A DNA stretch of 64,000 bases from UBA2767 sp965228625 (GCA_965228625.1 OZ245829.1:868001-932000); one strand, 5' to 3'; shown: positions 1 through 8,887, counted from the stretch's first letter. Notes: generated by a model not told the origin, from the letters alone. Translations and numbers: made by a program.

Positions 1-56
1 GGCAGGTTAATCGCTTTACATGATGCGCGATAAGCCGGAAAACGCAACGCGCTCGT

Positions 57-70
57 TCAACGCCCGTTGA
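57..70. promoter_or_regulatory. Short inverted repeat upstream of SDR gene
   Basis: The sequence reads TCAACG-CC-CGTTGA, a perfect 6-base inverted repeat with a 2-base centre, 22 bases before the start of the dehydrogenase gene. It could be a regulator site or chance. The rest of bases 1-92 holds the ribosome binding site (AGGGAGG at 83-89) and nothing else that I recognise. Confidence 0.25.
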
Positions 71-92
71 GCGTAATTCAGCAGGGAGGCTC

Positions 93-878
93 ATGTCTTA
101 CCAAAATCGCTTCAGTCTTGCAGGCAAAGTCGCCATCGTCACGGGCTCGACCAAGGGCATCGGCAAAGCCATTGCCGAATGTTTCGCCGAAGCGGGAGCC
201 AAAGTGGTCGTCTCCAGTCGCAAGGAAGACGTCTGCGCCGACGTTGCGGAAGCCATCCGTGCCAAAGGCGGCGAGGCTCTTGCCGTGCCGTGCAATATCT
301 CCCACAAGGATCAGCTTCAGGCGCTTGTTGATACGACGATCGGAAAGTGGGGCCGTATCGATGTCCTGGTCTGCAATGCCGCGGTCAATCCGCACTATGG
401 GCCGATGGCGGAGATTTCCGAAAGCGCCTACGACAAGATCATGAACACCAATGTGAAGAGCAATCTGTGGCTCTGTAACATGGTGCTCCCGCAAATGGCC
501 GAACGGCGCGACGGCGCCGTCATCATCGTGTCCAGCATCGGCGGGCTGAAAGGCAACGACAAGCTCGGCACCTACGGACTGTCCAAGGCGGCAGACATGC
601 AGCTTGCGCGCAATCTCGCGGTCGAATGGGGACACGCGAATGTCCGCGCAAATTGCATCGCGCCCGGCCTGGTGCGCACCGATTTCGCCCGCGCATTGTG
701 GGAGAACCCGGAAGCCAACAAGAAGGCGATTGCGTCCTATCCGATCGGACGGCTCGGCGAGCCGGAAGACATCGCCGGGGTGGCGCTGCTGCTCGCCTCG
801 GATGCGGGCAGTTTCGTCACCGGCCAGACATTCGTGGTCGACGGCGGCGCCACGATCGGCAGCGGCGGCTACACCTGA
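93..878 (+). CDS. SDR family NAD(P)-dependent oxidoreductase, DHRS4-like
   Basis: A 261-residue classical short-chain dehydrogenase. The cofactor motif TGSTKGIG lies at residues 17-24, NAA at 95-97, catalytic Ser at about 148 and the YxxxK pair at Y161/K165; the C-terminal GQTFVVDGGA segment is typical. The N-terminal region resembles DHRS4-type reductases. The start follows AGGGAGG. It converges on the phosphotransferase gene with no spacer between the stop codons. Next to a kinase and acyl-CoA dehydrogenase it may oxidise or reduce a hydroxy/keto acyl intermediate (an LvaD-like role), but that is inference from context; SDR substrates cannot be read from sequence. Confidence 0.85.
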   Translation: MSYQNRFSLAGKVAIVTGSTKGIGKAIAECFAEAGAKVVVSSRKEDVCADVAEAIRAKGGEALAVPCNISHKDQLQALVDTTIGKWGRIDVLVCNAAVNPHYGPMAEISESAYDKIMNTNVKSNLWLCNMVLPQMAERRDGAVIIVSSIGGLKGNDKLGTYGLSKAADMQLARNLAVEWGHANVRANCIAPGLVRTDFARALWENPEANKKAIASYPIGRLGEPEDIAGVALLLASDAGSFVTGQTFVVDGGATIGSGGYT

Positions 879-1937
879 CTAGAGCTTCGCGAGCGTAAGC
901 GCCTTGTCGGCGAGCCCGGCAATGCGTTCGCCGAACACGGCGAAACGCTCGTCCTGGGTCTGGCCCCTGAGGTAGCGGATATAGATCTGCTGGAGAATCA
1001 CCGCGATCTTGAACACGCCGAACAGGTGATACCAGTCCGCGCGGGTGCAATCGAACCCGGTCTTGCGGGCGTAACGGTCGATCACGTCATCCCGCGTCGG
1101 GAAACCCTCGTTCCAAGTCGGCATCGAAGCCCCCTTGATCCAGGCCGGATCATCGCCCGCTTGACCCCAAAAGGCGAGCATGTAGCCAAGATCAGCCAGC
1201 GGATCGCCGCGGGTGCACATGTCCCAGTCGAGGACCGCGACCGCGCGGCCCGGATCGTCCGTCGCCACCAGCATGTTGTCGAGCTTGAAGTCGTTGTGCA
1301 GCAGCGACACCTGCGTGCTATCCGGCCGGTTCTGCTCCAGCCACGCCCCGATTTCCGGCATTGCCTTTGGTGATGTTTCGTCGACAGCCGCGTCCCAGCG
1401 CCGTCGCCATCCGCTCACCTGGCGTTCGAGGAAGCCTTCGGGACGGCCGAGCCCTTCGAGCCGGGCAGTTGCGGGATCGGCGGTGTGCAGGCCCGCAAGC
1501 GTATCGACGATCATTTGCCCGAGGCGGCGGTTCAGCTCCGGCCTCCAGTCGTACCCGGCGGGCAACTCGGTGCGGATGGCCAGTCCGTGGCGCCGCTCGA
1601 GAACGTGAAAATCGGCGCCGATGATGCCCGGGTCGTCGCAATGGACGTAACTCTGCGGCGCCAGCGGAAACGCCCGCCACAAATCCTTGAGAACCCGGTG
1701 CTCGCGTCCCATGTCATGCGCGCCCGGCGCAACGGGCCCGAGCGGCGGACGGCGCAGGACATATTCATCGTCGCCAAACCGAATCAGATAGGTGAGGTTT
1801 GCGTGGCCGCCACCGAACTGCGCGAGGGAAAACGACCCGTCGGCTCGCGGCAGATGCTCGCGGAGCCAGGGTTCCAGCCGGTCGGTTTCAATGACCTCGT
1901 CGGCGCGGACCTCTATGACTTCGCGATCGGGTTCCAC
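879..1937 (-). CDS. APH-family phosphotransferase, ACAD10/11 kinase-domain-like
   Basis: A 352-residue protein-kinase-fold small-molecule kinase. A glycine-rich loop is at 42-44, the catalytic loop HNDFKLDN at 214-221 and the metal-binding DWD at 237-239. The segment RRPPLGP followed by HDMGRE is characteristic of the group related to the N-terminal kinase domain of ACAD10/ACAD11 rather than to antibiotic kinases. The start is GTG, 10 bases after the thiolase stop, so it is the last gene of a three-gene operon. Known relatives (LvaA of Pseudomonas putida, ACAD10/11) phosphorylate 4-hydroxyacyl-CoA. That role here is an inference from family and from the nearby ACAD11-like dehydrogenase. Confidence 0.8.
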   Translation of the reverse strand: MEPDREVIEVRADEVIETDRLEPWLREHLPRADGSFSLAQFGGGHANLTYLIRFGDDEYVLRRPPLGPVAPGAHDMGREHRVLKDLWRAFPLAPQSYVHCDDPGIIGADFHVLERRHGLAIRTELPAGYDWRPELNRRLGQMIVDTLAGLHTADPATARLEGLGRPEGFLERQVSGWRRRWDAAVDETSPKAMPEIGAWLEQNRPDSTQVSLLHNDFKLDNMLVATDDPGRAVAVLDWDMCTRGDPLADLGYMLAFWGQAGDDPAWIKGASMPTWNEGFPTRDDVIDRYARKTGFDCTRADWYHLFGVFKIAVILQQIYIRYLRGQTQDERFAVFGERIAGLADKALTLAKL

Positions 1938-1947
1938 CGCACCCGCC

Positions 1948-3129
1948 CTAGGCGACCTCGAACAGCCCCGCCGCTCCCATTCCGCCGCCGATACACATGG
2001 TCACGACGCAATGCTTCGCACCGCGGCGCTTTCCTTCGATGAGAATGTGCCCGGCAAGGCGCGCGCCGGTCATGCCGAACGGATGGCCGATCGAGATGGA
2101 CCCGCCGTTGACATTGAGTTTCTCCATCGGGATGCCGAGCCGGTCCCGGCAGTAAACAACCTGCACGGCAAAGGCTTCGTTCAGCTCCCACAAATCAACG
2201 TCGTCAGCTTTGACGCCAAAGCGTTCGAGAAGGCGCGGAACGGCAAAAACGGGACCGATCCCCATCTCGTCGGGTTCGCACCCCGCAACGGTAAATCCCT
2301 TGAAGATTCCCAACGGCTCCAGCCCACGCTGTTCCGCAACCTTGGCATCCATCACGACACAGGCCGACGCGCCATCCGAAAGCTGGCTCGCGTTGCCCGC
2401 GGTGACGAACTTGTCCTCGCCCATGACCGGCTTCAGGCCTGCGAGTCCGTCAAGGTTGGTATCAGGCCGGTTGCCTTCGTCCTTTTCCAGCGTGACTCCC
2501 TTCTCGCTCACCTCGCCGGTGTCGCGATCCTTGACCTCCATGATCGACGGCAACGCAACGATCTCGTCGTCGAATGCCCCGGCCTGCTGGGCGATTGCCG
2601 TGCGTTGCTGGCTGGAGAACGCGTACTCGTCCTGTGCCTCGCGGGAAACGTCGTACCGCTTGGCGACGATGTCGGCGGTATCGATCATACCCATCCAGAA
2701 TTCGGGCTTGTGCTCGTACAGCCATTCCTCTTCGAAATAGGTTCTGTTCAGGTTCGGCTGGACGAGGCTGACCGACTCCACGCCGCCCGCGACCATCACC
2801 GGCACCTGATCCATGACGACACGCTGCGCCGCCATGGCGATGGCCTGGAGCCCGGAGGAACAAAAACGGTTCACGGTCGTGCCGGACGTGGTGACGGGAA
2901 GCCCCGCGCGATACGCCGCCAGACGGGCGACATTCTTGCCGGTCGCGCCTTCCGGATAACCGCAGCCGATGATGACATCCTCGACTTCCTCGGGCTCGAC
3001 GCCGGCGCGTTTCACCGCGTGCTCGATGACGTGGCCGGTCATGACCGCCCCATGGGTCTTGTTGAATGCGCCGCGGAAGGCCTTGCCGATGGGCGTGCGG
3101 GCAGTTGAGACGATAACGGCTTCGCGCAT
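1948..3129 (-). CDS. Acetyl-CoA C-acyltransferase (thiolase)
   Basis: A 393-residue thiolase of standard length. The nucleophilic Cys is C90 in NRFCSSGLQ, the catalytic His is H349 in GHPFGMTGAR and the second Cys is C379 in CIGGGMGAAG, so all catalytic residues are present. It would cleave 3-ketoacyl-CoA to acetyl-CoA plus a shortened acyl-CoA. It lies 11 bases downstream of the hydratase/dehydrogenase gene, forming a FadBA-type pair that completes beta-oxidation. Both chain-length preference and degradative direction are inferred. Confidence 0.9.
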   Translation of the reverse strand: MREAVIVSTARTPIGKAFRGAFNKTHGAVMTGHVIEHAVKRAGVEPEEVEDVIIGCGYPEGATGKNVARLAAYRAGLPVTTSGTTVNRFCSSGLQAIAMAAQRVVMDQVPVMVAGGVESVSLVQPNLNRTYFEEEWLYEHKPEFWMGMIDTADIVAKRYDVSREAQDEYAFSSQQRTAIAQQAGAFDDEIVALPSIMEVKDRDTGEVSEKGVTLEKDEGNRPDTNLDGLAGLKPVMGEDKFVTAGNASQLSDGASACVVMDAKVAEQRGLEPLGIFKGFTVAGCEPDEMGIGPVFAVPRLLERFGVKADDVDLWELNEAFAVQVVYCRDRLGIPMEKLNVNGGSISIGHPFGMTGARLAGHILIEGKRRGAKHCVVTMCIGGGMGAAGLFEVA

Positions 3130-3140
3130 GATCTTTCCAC

Positions 3141-5249
3141 TCAGTTGATTTTCTTTTCCGCCTGATAGTCGGCAAAACTCTTGCCCGCGTTCGCCAGTTC
3201 CGCGAGCAGCGGCGCGGGCTTCAGCAGGTCTCCATGTTCCTCGAACAACCGCTGCATGGTGTCGTAGATGGTCTTGGTGCCCACCTCATCGGCATAGAAC
3301 ATCGGCCCGCCCCGCCCACGCGGGAAGCCGTAGCCATAGATCCAGATAACGTCGATATCGCTTGGCCGGATGGCAATGCCTTCAGCCAGGATTTTCGCGC
3401 CCTCATTGATCAGGGGATACAGGCAGCGTTCGAGGATTTCCTGCTCCGTGATCTCGCGGCGCTCGATGCCGAGCTCCTTGGAGATGCCGACAATGAGCTC
3501 TTCGATTTCGGGATCGGGTTTCGGCGCCCGGCTGCCCTCCTCGTAGAGAAACCAGCCCTTGCCCGTCTTCTGGCCGTGACGTCCCATTTCGACGATCCGG
3601 TCACCGATGTAGGACTCCCGGTACTTCGGCGGATCGATCTCGCGCCGGTGCTTGCGCACGAGATAGCCGACGTCGAGGCCCGCCAGGTCACTCACTGCGA
3701 ACGGTCCCATGGGGAACCCAAAATCCGTGACGACCTTGTCCACCTGATGCGGAAGCGCGCCTTCTTCGAGCAGGAACTCGGCCTGCGTCTTGTAGGCATA
3801 CAGCATCCGGTTGCCGACGAAGCCGTTACAGACGCCGACCATGACGCCGACCTTGTTGATGTCCTTGGAGAGCTTCATCACCGTGGCGATCACATCCGGC
3901 GCCGTCATCGCTCCGCGGACGTTTTCCATCAGCTTCATCACGTTGGCGGGGCTGAAGAAATGCGTACCGATGACGTCCTCGGGCCGCCTGGTCGCGGCGG
4001 CGATGTCGTTGACGTCGAGCGAGGACGTATTGGTGGCGAGGATCGCGCCTTGCTTGCACGTGTCGTCGAGTGTCGTGAAGATTTGCTTCTTGAGGTCCAT
4101 ATCCTCGAACACCGCTTCGATGACGATATCAGCGTCGGCGATGCCGTCGTAGGACGTCGTGCCGCCGATCAGCTTCATGCGCGCATCCATGTCGCTTTGC
4201 GCAAGCGATCCCCGCGACACGCTTCCGGCATAGGTCTTGCCGATCATGTCGAGGCCACCGTCGAGTGCCTGCTGATCGACTTCCAGCACGGTGACCGGAA
4301 CGCCGCCATTGGCAAAGCTCATGGCGATGCCGCGGCCCATGGTGCCGCAGCCGATGACGGCCGCCTTCGAGATTTGCCGCAACGGCGTGTCCTTGGGCAC
4401 GCCCGGAATCCGATGCGCCTCGCGCTCGGCAAAGAAGAGATGGCGCAGCGCGCGGGACTGATCGGAACCTTCCAGTTCGGCGAAGAACTCCCGCTCTTTC
4501 TGCATCGCATCGTCGATCGGCATTCTTGTCGAGTTCTCGACGCTGTCGATGCAGCGCTGCGGGGCATCGAGGCCGCGCATACGCCGTGCGGCCGTTGCCC
4601 TCGCCTTCTCGAACAGTTCTTCCGCACCGCTTGCGTCAGGCTCCATATCGCGAATACGCCGTGGTGCGGCACCGTCAGTCACGAGCTTTTCCGCAAACGT
4701 GATCGCGCCTTTGCGCAGGTCGCCGTCAATGAGTTCGTCGATCAGGCCGAGCTCTTTCGCGCGTTCGGCGCCGACATATTCACCGCTGACGATTATGTCC
4801 AGCGCCGGTTTCAGACCGACCAGACGCGGCAGCCGCTGGGTCCCGCCGGCGCCCGGGATGAGGCCGAGCTTGACCTCGGGCAACCCCATCTGTGCGGACG
4901 CGTCACCGACCCGGTAATGGCACCCGAGAGGCAATTCACACCCGCCGCCCACGGCCATGCCGTGAATGGCGGCAACGACCGGCTTCGGCATGGCTTCGAT
5001 GCGCGCGATGACTTCGACGAGGAGCGGTTGCGGACGCGGCTTTCCGAACTCGCGGATGTCGGCGCCGCCGCTGAAACCCCGTCCCGTTCCGATGATGACG
5101 ACCGCTTTCACGTCGTCGTCGGCATCCGCCTTTTCCAGCGCCTCAACCAGCCCGACACGCACCGCGTGCCCCAATGCATTGACCGGCGGATTGTCCAACG
5201 TGATAACGGCAACGTTTCCCTCGCGCGCATATCCAACTTCATCCCCCAT
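3141..5249 (-). CDS. Fused enoyl-CoA hydratase / 3-hydroxyacyl-CoA dehydrogenase
   Basis: About 702 residues from the chosen ATG at 5249, which is preceded by GGTGGAGA; an in-frame start at 5288 would add 13 unlikely residues. The N-terminal crotonase domain (1 to about 190) carries GGGCELPLG and LPEVKLGLIPGAGG, with both catalytic Glu. The Rossmann motif GCGTMGRG is at about 300-307, followed by GTHFFSPANVMKLME containing the dehydrogenase His, then the C-terminal 3HCDH domains. The order matches FadB/FadJ and the peroxisomal bifunctional enzyme. It is the first gene of an operon with thiolase and kinase, and is divergent from the acyl-CoA dehydrogenase at 5381. Confidence 0.92.
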   Translation of the reverse strand: MGDEVGYAREGNVAVITLDNPPVNALGHAVRVGLVEALEKADADDDVKAVVIIGTGRGFSGGADIREFGKPRPQPLLVEVIARIEAMPKPVVAAIHGMAVGGGCELPLGCHYRVGDASAQMGLPEVKLGLIPGAGGTQRLPRLVGLKPALDIIVSGEYVGAERAKELGLIDELIDGDLRKGAITFAEKLVTDGAAPRRIRDMEPDASGAEELFEKARATAARRMRGLDAPQRCIDSVENSTRMPIDDAMQKEREFFAELEGSDQSRALRHLFFAEREAHRIPGVPKDTPLRQISKAAVIGCGTMGRGIAMSFANGGVPVTVLEVDQQALDGGLDMIGKTYAGSVSRGSLAQSDMDARMKLIGGTTSYDGIADADIVIEAVFEDMDLKKQIFTTLDDTCKQGAILATNTSSLDVNDIAAATRRPEDVIGTHFFSPANVMKLMENVRGAMTAPDVIATVMKLSKDINKVGVMVGVCNGFVGNRMLYAYKTQAEFLLEEGALPHQVDKVVTDFGFPMGPFAVSDLAGLDVGYLVRKHRREIDPPKYRESYIGDRIVEMGRHGQKTGKGWFLYEEGSRAPKPDPEIEELIVGISKELGIERREITEQEILERCLYPLINEGAKILAEGIAIRPSDIDVIWIYGYGFPRGRGGPMFYADEVGTKTIYDTMQRLFEEHGDLLKPAPLLAELANAGKSFADYQAEKKIN

Positions 5250-5380
5250 GGCCGGTCTCCACCCTTTTGTTTTTTGTTCGGCGAGCATTCTGAACTCGAC
5301 CCGACTGGCCCCGAACGTCTGGCGCTTGGCGGCGGATCGTCGTATCGAGTGGTGCCCGACAAAAAAGAGCAGGTTTTGTC

Positions 5381-6604
5381 ATGGAGTTCAAATTTTCCAA
5401 AAGAACAGAAGATTATCGCGCGCGATTGCTCGCGTTCATGGACGAGCATGTCTATCCCAACGAACGCACCTACCATGAGCAGCTCGAAGCCGGCGACCGC
5501 TGGACATGCCCGCCGGTCATGCAGGAGTTGCAGACCGAGGCACGCGCCGCGGAGCTGTGGAACCTGTTCCTTCCCGAGTCCGAGTATGGCGCCGGTCTGA
5601 CGAACGCCGAGTATGCACCGCTCTGCGAGATCATGGGCCGATCGCCGATCGGCCCCGAGGTGTTCAACTGTTCCGCTCCGGACACGGGCAATATGGAAAC
5701 TCTGGTCCGTTACGGCAGCGAGGCGCAGAAAGAACGCTGGCTGAAACCCCTGCTCGACGCGGAGATCCGCTCCGCATTTGCGATGACCGAGCCGGACGTG
5801 GCGTCATCCGATGCCACCAATATCCAGTCGCGCATCGAGCGTGACGGCGACGACTACGTCATAAACGGGCACAAATGGTGGACCTCCGGCGCGGGCGACA
5901 GGCGCTGCGAGATCTTCATCTTCATGGGCAAGACCGACCCGGAAGCGGAAAAGTATCGCCAGCAATCCATGATCCTGGTGCCGCGCGATACGCCCGGCGT
6001 GACCCTCGTACGGCCGCTGAAGGTTTTCGGGTACGACCATGCACCGCACGGCCATTTCGAGATCACTTTCGAGAACGTGCGCGTCCCGGCGGAGAACATG
6101 CTCCTTGGCGAAGGACGCGGCTTCGAGATCGCGCAAGGGCGGCTCGGACCCGGACGCATCCATCACTGCATGAGGCTGATTGGCGTGGCCGAGCGATCAC
6201 TGGAAGCCATGTGCGCCCGCGCGAAATCCCGCACGGCGTTCGGCAAGACACTCGCCGAGCAAGGCGTCGTCATGGACCAGATCGCCCGCTCGCGCATGGA
6301 GATCGAGCAGGCGCGGCTGTTGACGCTCAAGGCCGCATATATGATGGACACGGTCGGCAACAAGGAGGCCCGCGCCGAGATCGCCATGATCAAGGTGGTC
6401 GCGCCACAGATGGCGCAGGCCGTCATCGACCGCGCGATCCAGGTGCACGGCGGCGGCGGCGTGGCACAGGATTTCGGACTGGCCTACGCATGGGCGAAGA
6501 CGCGCAGCCTGAGGCTCGCCGATGGCCCCGACGAAGTCCACAAGACGGCGGTCGCGAAGCTCGAACTGAAGAAGCAGAGCCCGCGCTGGATTTACGCGGA
6601 ATAG
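5381..6604 (+). CDS. Acyl-CoA dehydrogenase, ACAD11-like
   Basis: A 407-residue FAD flavoenzyme. MTEPDVASSDATN is the flavin/substrate loop, GHKWWTSGAG follows, and the C-terminal VHGGGGV segment matches the ACAD fold. Around residue 381 the sequence reads LADGPDEVH, so the expected catalytic base position carries Asp, as in the ACAD10/ACAD11 group, rather than Glu. It is divergently transcribed from the hydratase/dehydrogenase operon that includes the APH kinase. In ACAD10/11 kinase and dehydrogenase are fused; here they are separate genes of one locus. A role in converting a 4-phosphoacyl-CoA is inferred; ordinary long- or medium-chain dehydrogenation is the alternative. Confidence 0.85.
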   Translation: MEFKFSKRTEDYRARLLAFMDEHVYPNERTYHEQLEAGDRWTCPPVMQELQTEARAAELWNLFLPESEYGAGLTNAEYAPLCEIMGRSPIGPEVFNCSAPDTGNMETLVRYGSEAQKERWLKPLLDAEIRSAFAMTEPDVASSDATNIQSRIERDGDDYVINGHKWWTSGAGDRRCEIFIFMGKTDPEAEKYRQQSMILVPRDTPGVTLVRPLKVFGYDHAPHGHFEITFENVRVPAENMLLGEGRGFEIAQGRLGPGRIHHCMRLIGVAERSLEAMCARAKSRTAFGKTLAEQGVVMDQIARSRMEIEQARLLTLKAAYMMDTVGNKEARAEIAMIKVVAPQMAQAVIDRAIQVHGGGGVAQDFGLAYAWAKTRSLRLADGPDEVHKTAVAKLELKKQSPRWIYAE

Positions 6605-6607
6605 GCT

Positions 6608-7438
6608 CTATACAGCCGCCTCGCTTTCGCGCGTCCAGTCCTCGAATTGCGTGCCGAACTCGGCAACGGGCCCCTTGTAGTTGAAGTCGATTGTGTGAAT
6701 GACACAATCGCCGTTTTCCAGAAGCACCACATTGTATGCGGGCGTGAGGTCGGCGCCTTTCAGAAACGGACTGCCGGTGAAGTCCTGCCATCCGTGATGA
6801 TTGGTGCCGCGCAAGGCGGCGAACGGGATACCGCATACGCTGCCCGAGAGCGGCAGGTGGCAGTGGCCGAAGAAGATGTGTCCGACACGGTCCCGGTAGT
6901 CGTACAGGATCGACCGGAGATCGTGCGCGTCGACCTGTCCGATGTCATCCATCGCGCGAATTCCGATCGGTGACGGGTGATGATGCATGAAGAGATAGCA
7001 GACCTCCCCGTCGGCAGCCTGGAGCGCGTCCCGTAGCCAGTCCTGCCGGTCCGGTCCATAGTGTCCGGCATGCGTCCCCGGTTCGTTGGTATCGAGATAG
7101 AGGAACCGTCCGGCAGGGGTCTGCTCGCTCCACTGAACGAAGCCGTTGGCGTCCTGCGGCACGTTGGAAAACTCCGCCTGGAACGCCTGGCGGTCATCAT
7201 GGTTGCCGATCAGGAGACGGGTCTCTATGGGGAATCCGCTCAGCATGTCCCGCAGATAGGCGTATGCCTCGGGCTCTCCCCAATGTGTCAGGTCGCCCGT
7301 GATGACACACAGATCCGCGTCGCCGTGGTGCGCGAGGATATGGCCCAGGCAATCCGAGAAATTCTTGCCCGGATTGTTGCCGAGTACGGTTCCCCCTTCA
7401 CGGGTCAGATGAATATCGGTGACGTGAATGAGTTTCAT
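6608..7438 (-). CDS. Metallophosphoesterase, GpdQ-like glycerophosphodiesterase
   Basis: A 276-residue class III phosphodiesterase, close to the length of Enterobacter GpdQ (274). The binuclear metal site is complete: D8 and H10 (DIH), D49 (TGD), N79-H80 (GNHD), the H152-H154 run and H192/H194 (GHCH). The start at 7438 gives MKLIHVTDIH as the first strand; an upstream in-frame start at 7546 would add a low-complexity tail. It is the last gene behind a Ugp-type importer, which suggests hydrolysis of imported glycerophosphodiesters to glycerol-3-phosphate. A cyclic-nucleotide phosphodiesterase (CpdA-like) is the main alternative. Confidence 0.72.
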   Translation of the reverse strand: MKLIHVTDIHLTREGGTVLGNNPGKNFSDCLGHILAHHGDADLCVITGDLTHWGEPEAYAYLRDMLSGFPIETRLLIGNHDDRQAFQAEFSNVPQDANGFVQWSEQTPAGRFLYLDTNEPGTHAGHYGPDRQDWLRDALQAADGEVCYLFMHHHPSPIGIRAMDDIGQVDAHDLRSILYDYRDRVGHIFFGHCHLPLSGSVCGIPFAALRGTNHHGWQDFTGSPFLKGADLTPAYNVVLLENGDCVIHTIDFNYKGPVAEFGTQFEDWTRESEAAV

Positions 7439-7492
7439 GCGTTCGCAGTGCCCAGCCGCATTGCGGTCGGCACCCCCCTGTTGAGAACGTTT

Positions 7493-7552
7493 CTGTGAGC
7501 AAGACCGACGAGCACCGGGATGCCGGCCTGCGCCGGCATCCCGCACTCACAG
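7493..7552. repeat. Nested palindromic intergenic element
   Basis: The core is a perfect 10-base stem, GGGATGCCGG (7517-7526) and CCGGCATCCC (7533-7542), around the loop CCTGCG. An outer 7-base pair, CTGTGAG (7493-7499) and CTCACAG (7546-7552), encloses it. It lies between the substrate-binding protein gene and the phosphodiesterase gene of one operon. It resembles small dispersed palindromic repeats common in alphaproteobacterial genomes and may act as an mRNA stabiliser or 3'-end barrier. No T-run follows, so it is not a classical terminator. Confidence 0.6.
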
Positions 7553-7561
7553 TGACGTCGA

Positions 7562-8824
7562 TTAGCTCGACGTCTTTGGCAGAAGCTTCTGTACCTTCTC
7601 GGACATCTCTTCGAGCACCTTGTCCGGCTCATCGACGCGTTCGCCGGTCACGATCGACTGCATCGCGTCCTCGATCACCTTGGTGATCTTGAGGCCGTTC
7701 TTGCCCGGGAACGCATACCACTCGCGCAGCAGCGGAAGCTGGGCCACGGCGGTGTGCTTGTTCGGGTTCTGGGCATAAAAGTCCTTCAGATAGACCTCGT
7801 TCGCCTTCTTGTTCGGGGGCATGTAACCGGTCGTCTCGGCGACGATCGCCGCACCGCGTCCGGACGTTGCGAATTTCAGGAACTTCCAGGCCGCGGCGGC
7901 GCGCTCCGGATCCGTGGCGAGCATCATGCCCGAATTGCCGCCGGCGGGCAGTCCGCCATCGGCCTGGACCGACGGATACGGCCCCGTCTTCAGCGTGAAC
8001 TTGCCCGCGCTGTCATTGGTCACGCGCTGCAGCGCGGAGATCGACCAGAAGTACATGCCGATCTTGCCGGCGGAGAAATTGCCCATCGCCTCTTTGAGGT
8101 TGTAATTGGGCATCTTGCACTCCTTGACCAGCTTCGCGAAGGTGCGCATGGCCCATTTCCCGTGATCGTTGTTGAAGTTGACCTTGGTTTCGGTCTTGTC
8201 GAGCATGGCGTTGTTCTTCGACCAGTTCAGGGCCTGCCAGAACCAGTTGCCGGTGATGTTCCAGCCCCAGAACATGGTGTCGACGTCCTGGCCGGATTTC
8301 GCGATCACCTGACAGAGTTCGATCACCTCGTCCCAGGTTTTCGGGAGCGGTTTGGTCCATCCGGCCTTCTTGACCACATCCATGTTGTAATATGCGATCG
8401 GCAGGGAGACGGAGAACGGAATGCCGTGGACCTTGTCGTTGAAGGTTCCGAGGTCCAGCATCGCCTTGTGGTAGCCGTCCTTCTCGAAGTCCGCTTCCTT
8501 GGCAATGAAGCCTTCGAGCGATTGGGCGATGCCCTTCTCGACCAGGATGCGCTGCCGGTTCAGCCCCTGAAACGTGATATCGGGCATCTTCTTGGTGATC
8601 GCCTCCTTGAGGACTTTCTGCGATCCATCCTCATAGGACTCGTATGGCGCACGCATTTTTACGGTGATGTCCGGGTGCGCCTTGTTGAACTCGGCAATGA
8701 TCTGTTTGTATGTTTCTGCAAACAGGTGCGCATATGGATACTGCACCTCGATTTCGGTCGCACTCGCGCTGCCAGCGGTGAGAGCGGTCAACGCAACGGC
8801 GCCGATGATGGAGCGGAATTTCAT
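7562..8824 (-). CDS. ugpB: ABC transporter substrate-binding protein, UgpB-like
   Basis: A 420-residue periplasmic binding protein. A signal peptide is clear (basic start, hydrophobic core, cut after about A22 in GSASA). The body has the family-1 solute-binding pattern, including GGNSGMMLATDPERA and TTGYMPPNKKA near the C-terminus, which resembles UgpB. A strong AGGAGG precedes the ATG. It is encoded after its permeases, an uncommon order, separated from them by 127 bases containing a strong hairpin. With UgpCAE-like partners and a GpdQ-like enzyme the likely ligand is glycerol-3-phosphate or a glycerophosphodiester; another sugar-type ligand is possible. Confidence 0.75.
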   Translation of the reverse strand: MKFRSIIGAVALTALTAGSASATEIEVQYPYAHLFAETYKQIIAEFNKAHPDITVKMRAPYESYEDGSQKVLKEAITKKMPDITFQGLNRQRILVEKGIAQSLEGFIAKEADFEKDGYHKAMLDLGTFNDKVHGIPFSVSLPIAYYNMDVVKKAGWTKPLPKTWDEVIELCQVIAKSGQDVDTMFWGWNITGNWFWQALNWSKNNAMLDKTETKVNFNNDHGKWAMRTFAKLVKECKMPNYNLKEAMGNFSAGKIGMYFWSISALQRVTNDSAGKFTLKTGPYPSVQADGGLPAGGNSGMMLATDPERAAAAWKFLKFATSGRGAAIVAETTGYMPPNKKANEVYLKDFYAQNPNKHTAVAQLPLLREWYAFPGKNGLKITKVIEDAMQSIVTGERVDEPDKVLEEMSEKVQKLLPKTSS

Positions 8825-8848
8825 TTCTACCTCCTGTTGATGGTGTCA

Positions 8849-8887
8849 GAGGAGCTGGAGCTTCACCCTCCGGCTCCTCGTTTTTTT
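8849..8887 (+). terminator. Terminator-like hairpin with T-run, antisense to the ugp operon
   Basis: On the + strand a 12-base stem (8849-8860 pairing with 8868-8879, one G-T pair) has a 7-base loop and is followed by G and seven T (8881-8887). That is a strong intrinsic terminator for + strand transcription. All surrounding genes are on the - strand, where the run becomes A7 before the hairpin, so it cannot terminate the operon. It may stop antisense transcription or shield the 5' end of the ugpB message. Confidence 0.65.

Noticed and set aside
3234..5600. A 788-codon + strand open frame
   Set aside because: It lies opposite the fused hydratase/dehydrogenase gene, which has complete motifs; the antisense product has none.
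8849..8887. Hairpin as end of the ugp operon
   Set aside because: The T-run is on the + strand only. In the transcribed direction there is an A-run before the hairpin, so it is not a terminator for that operon.
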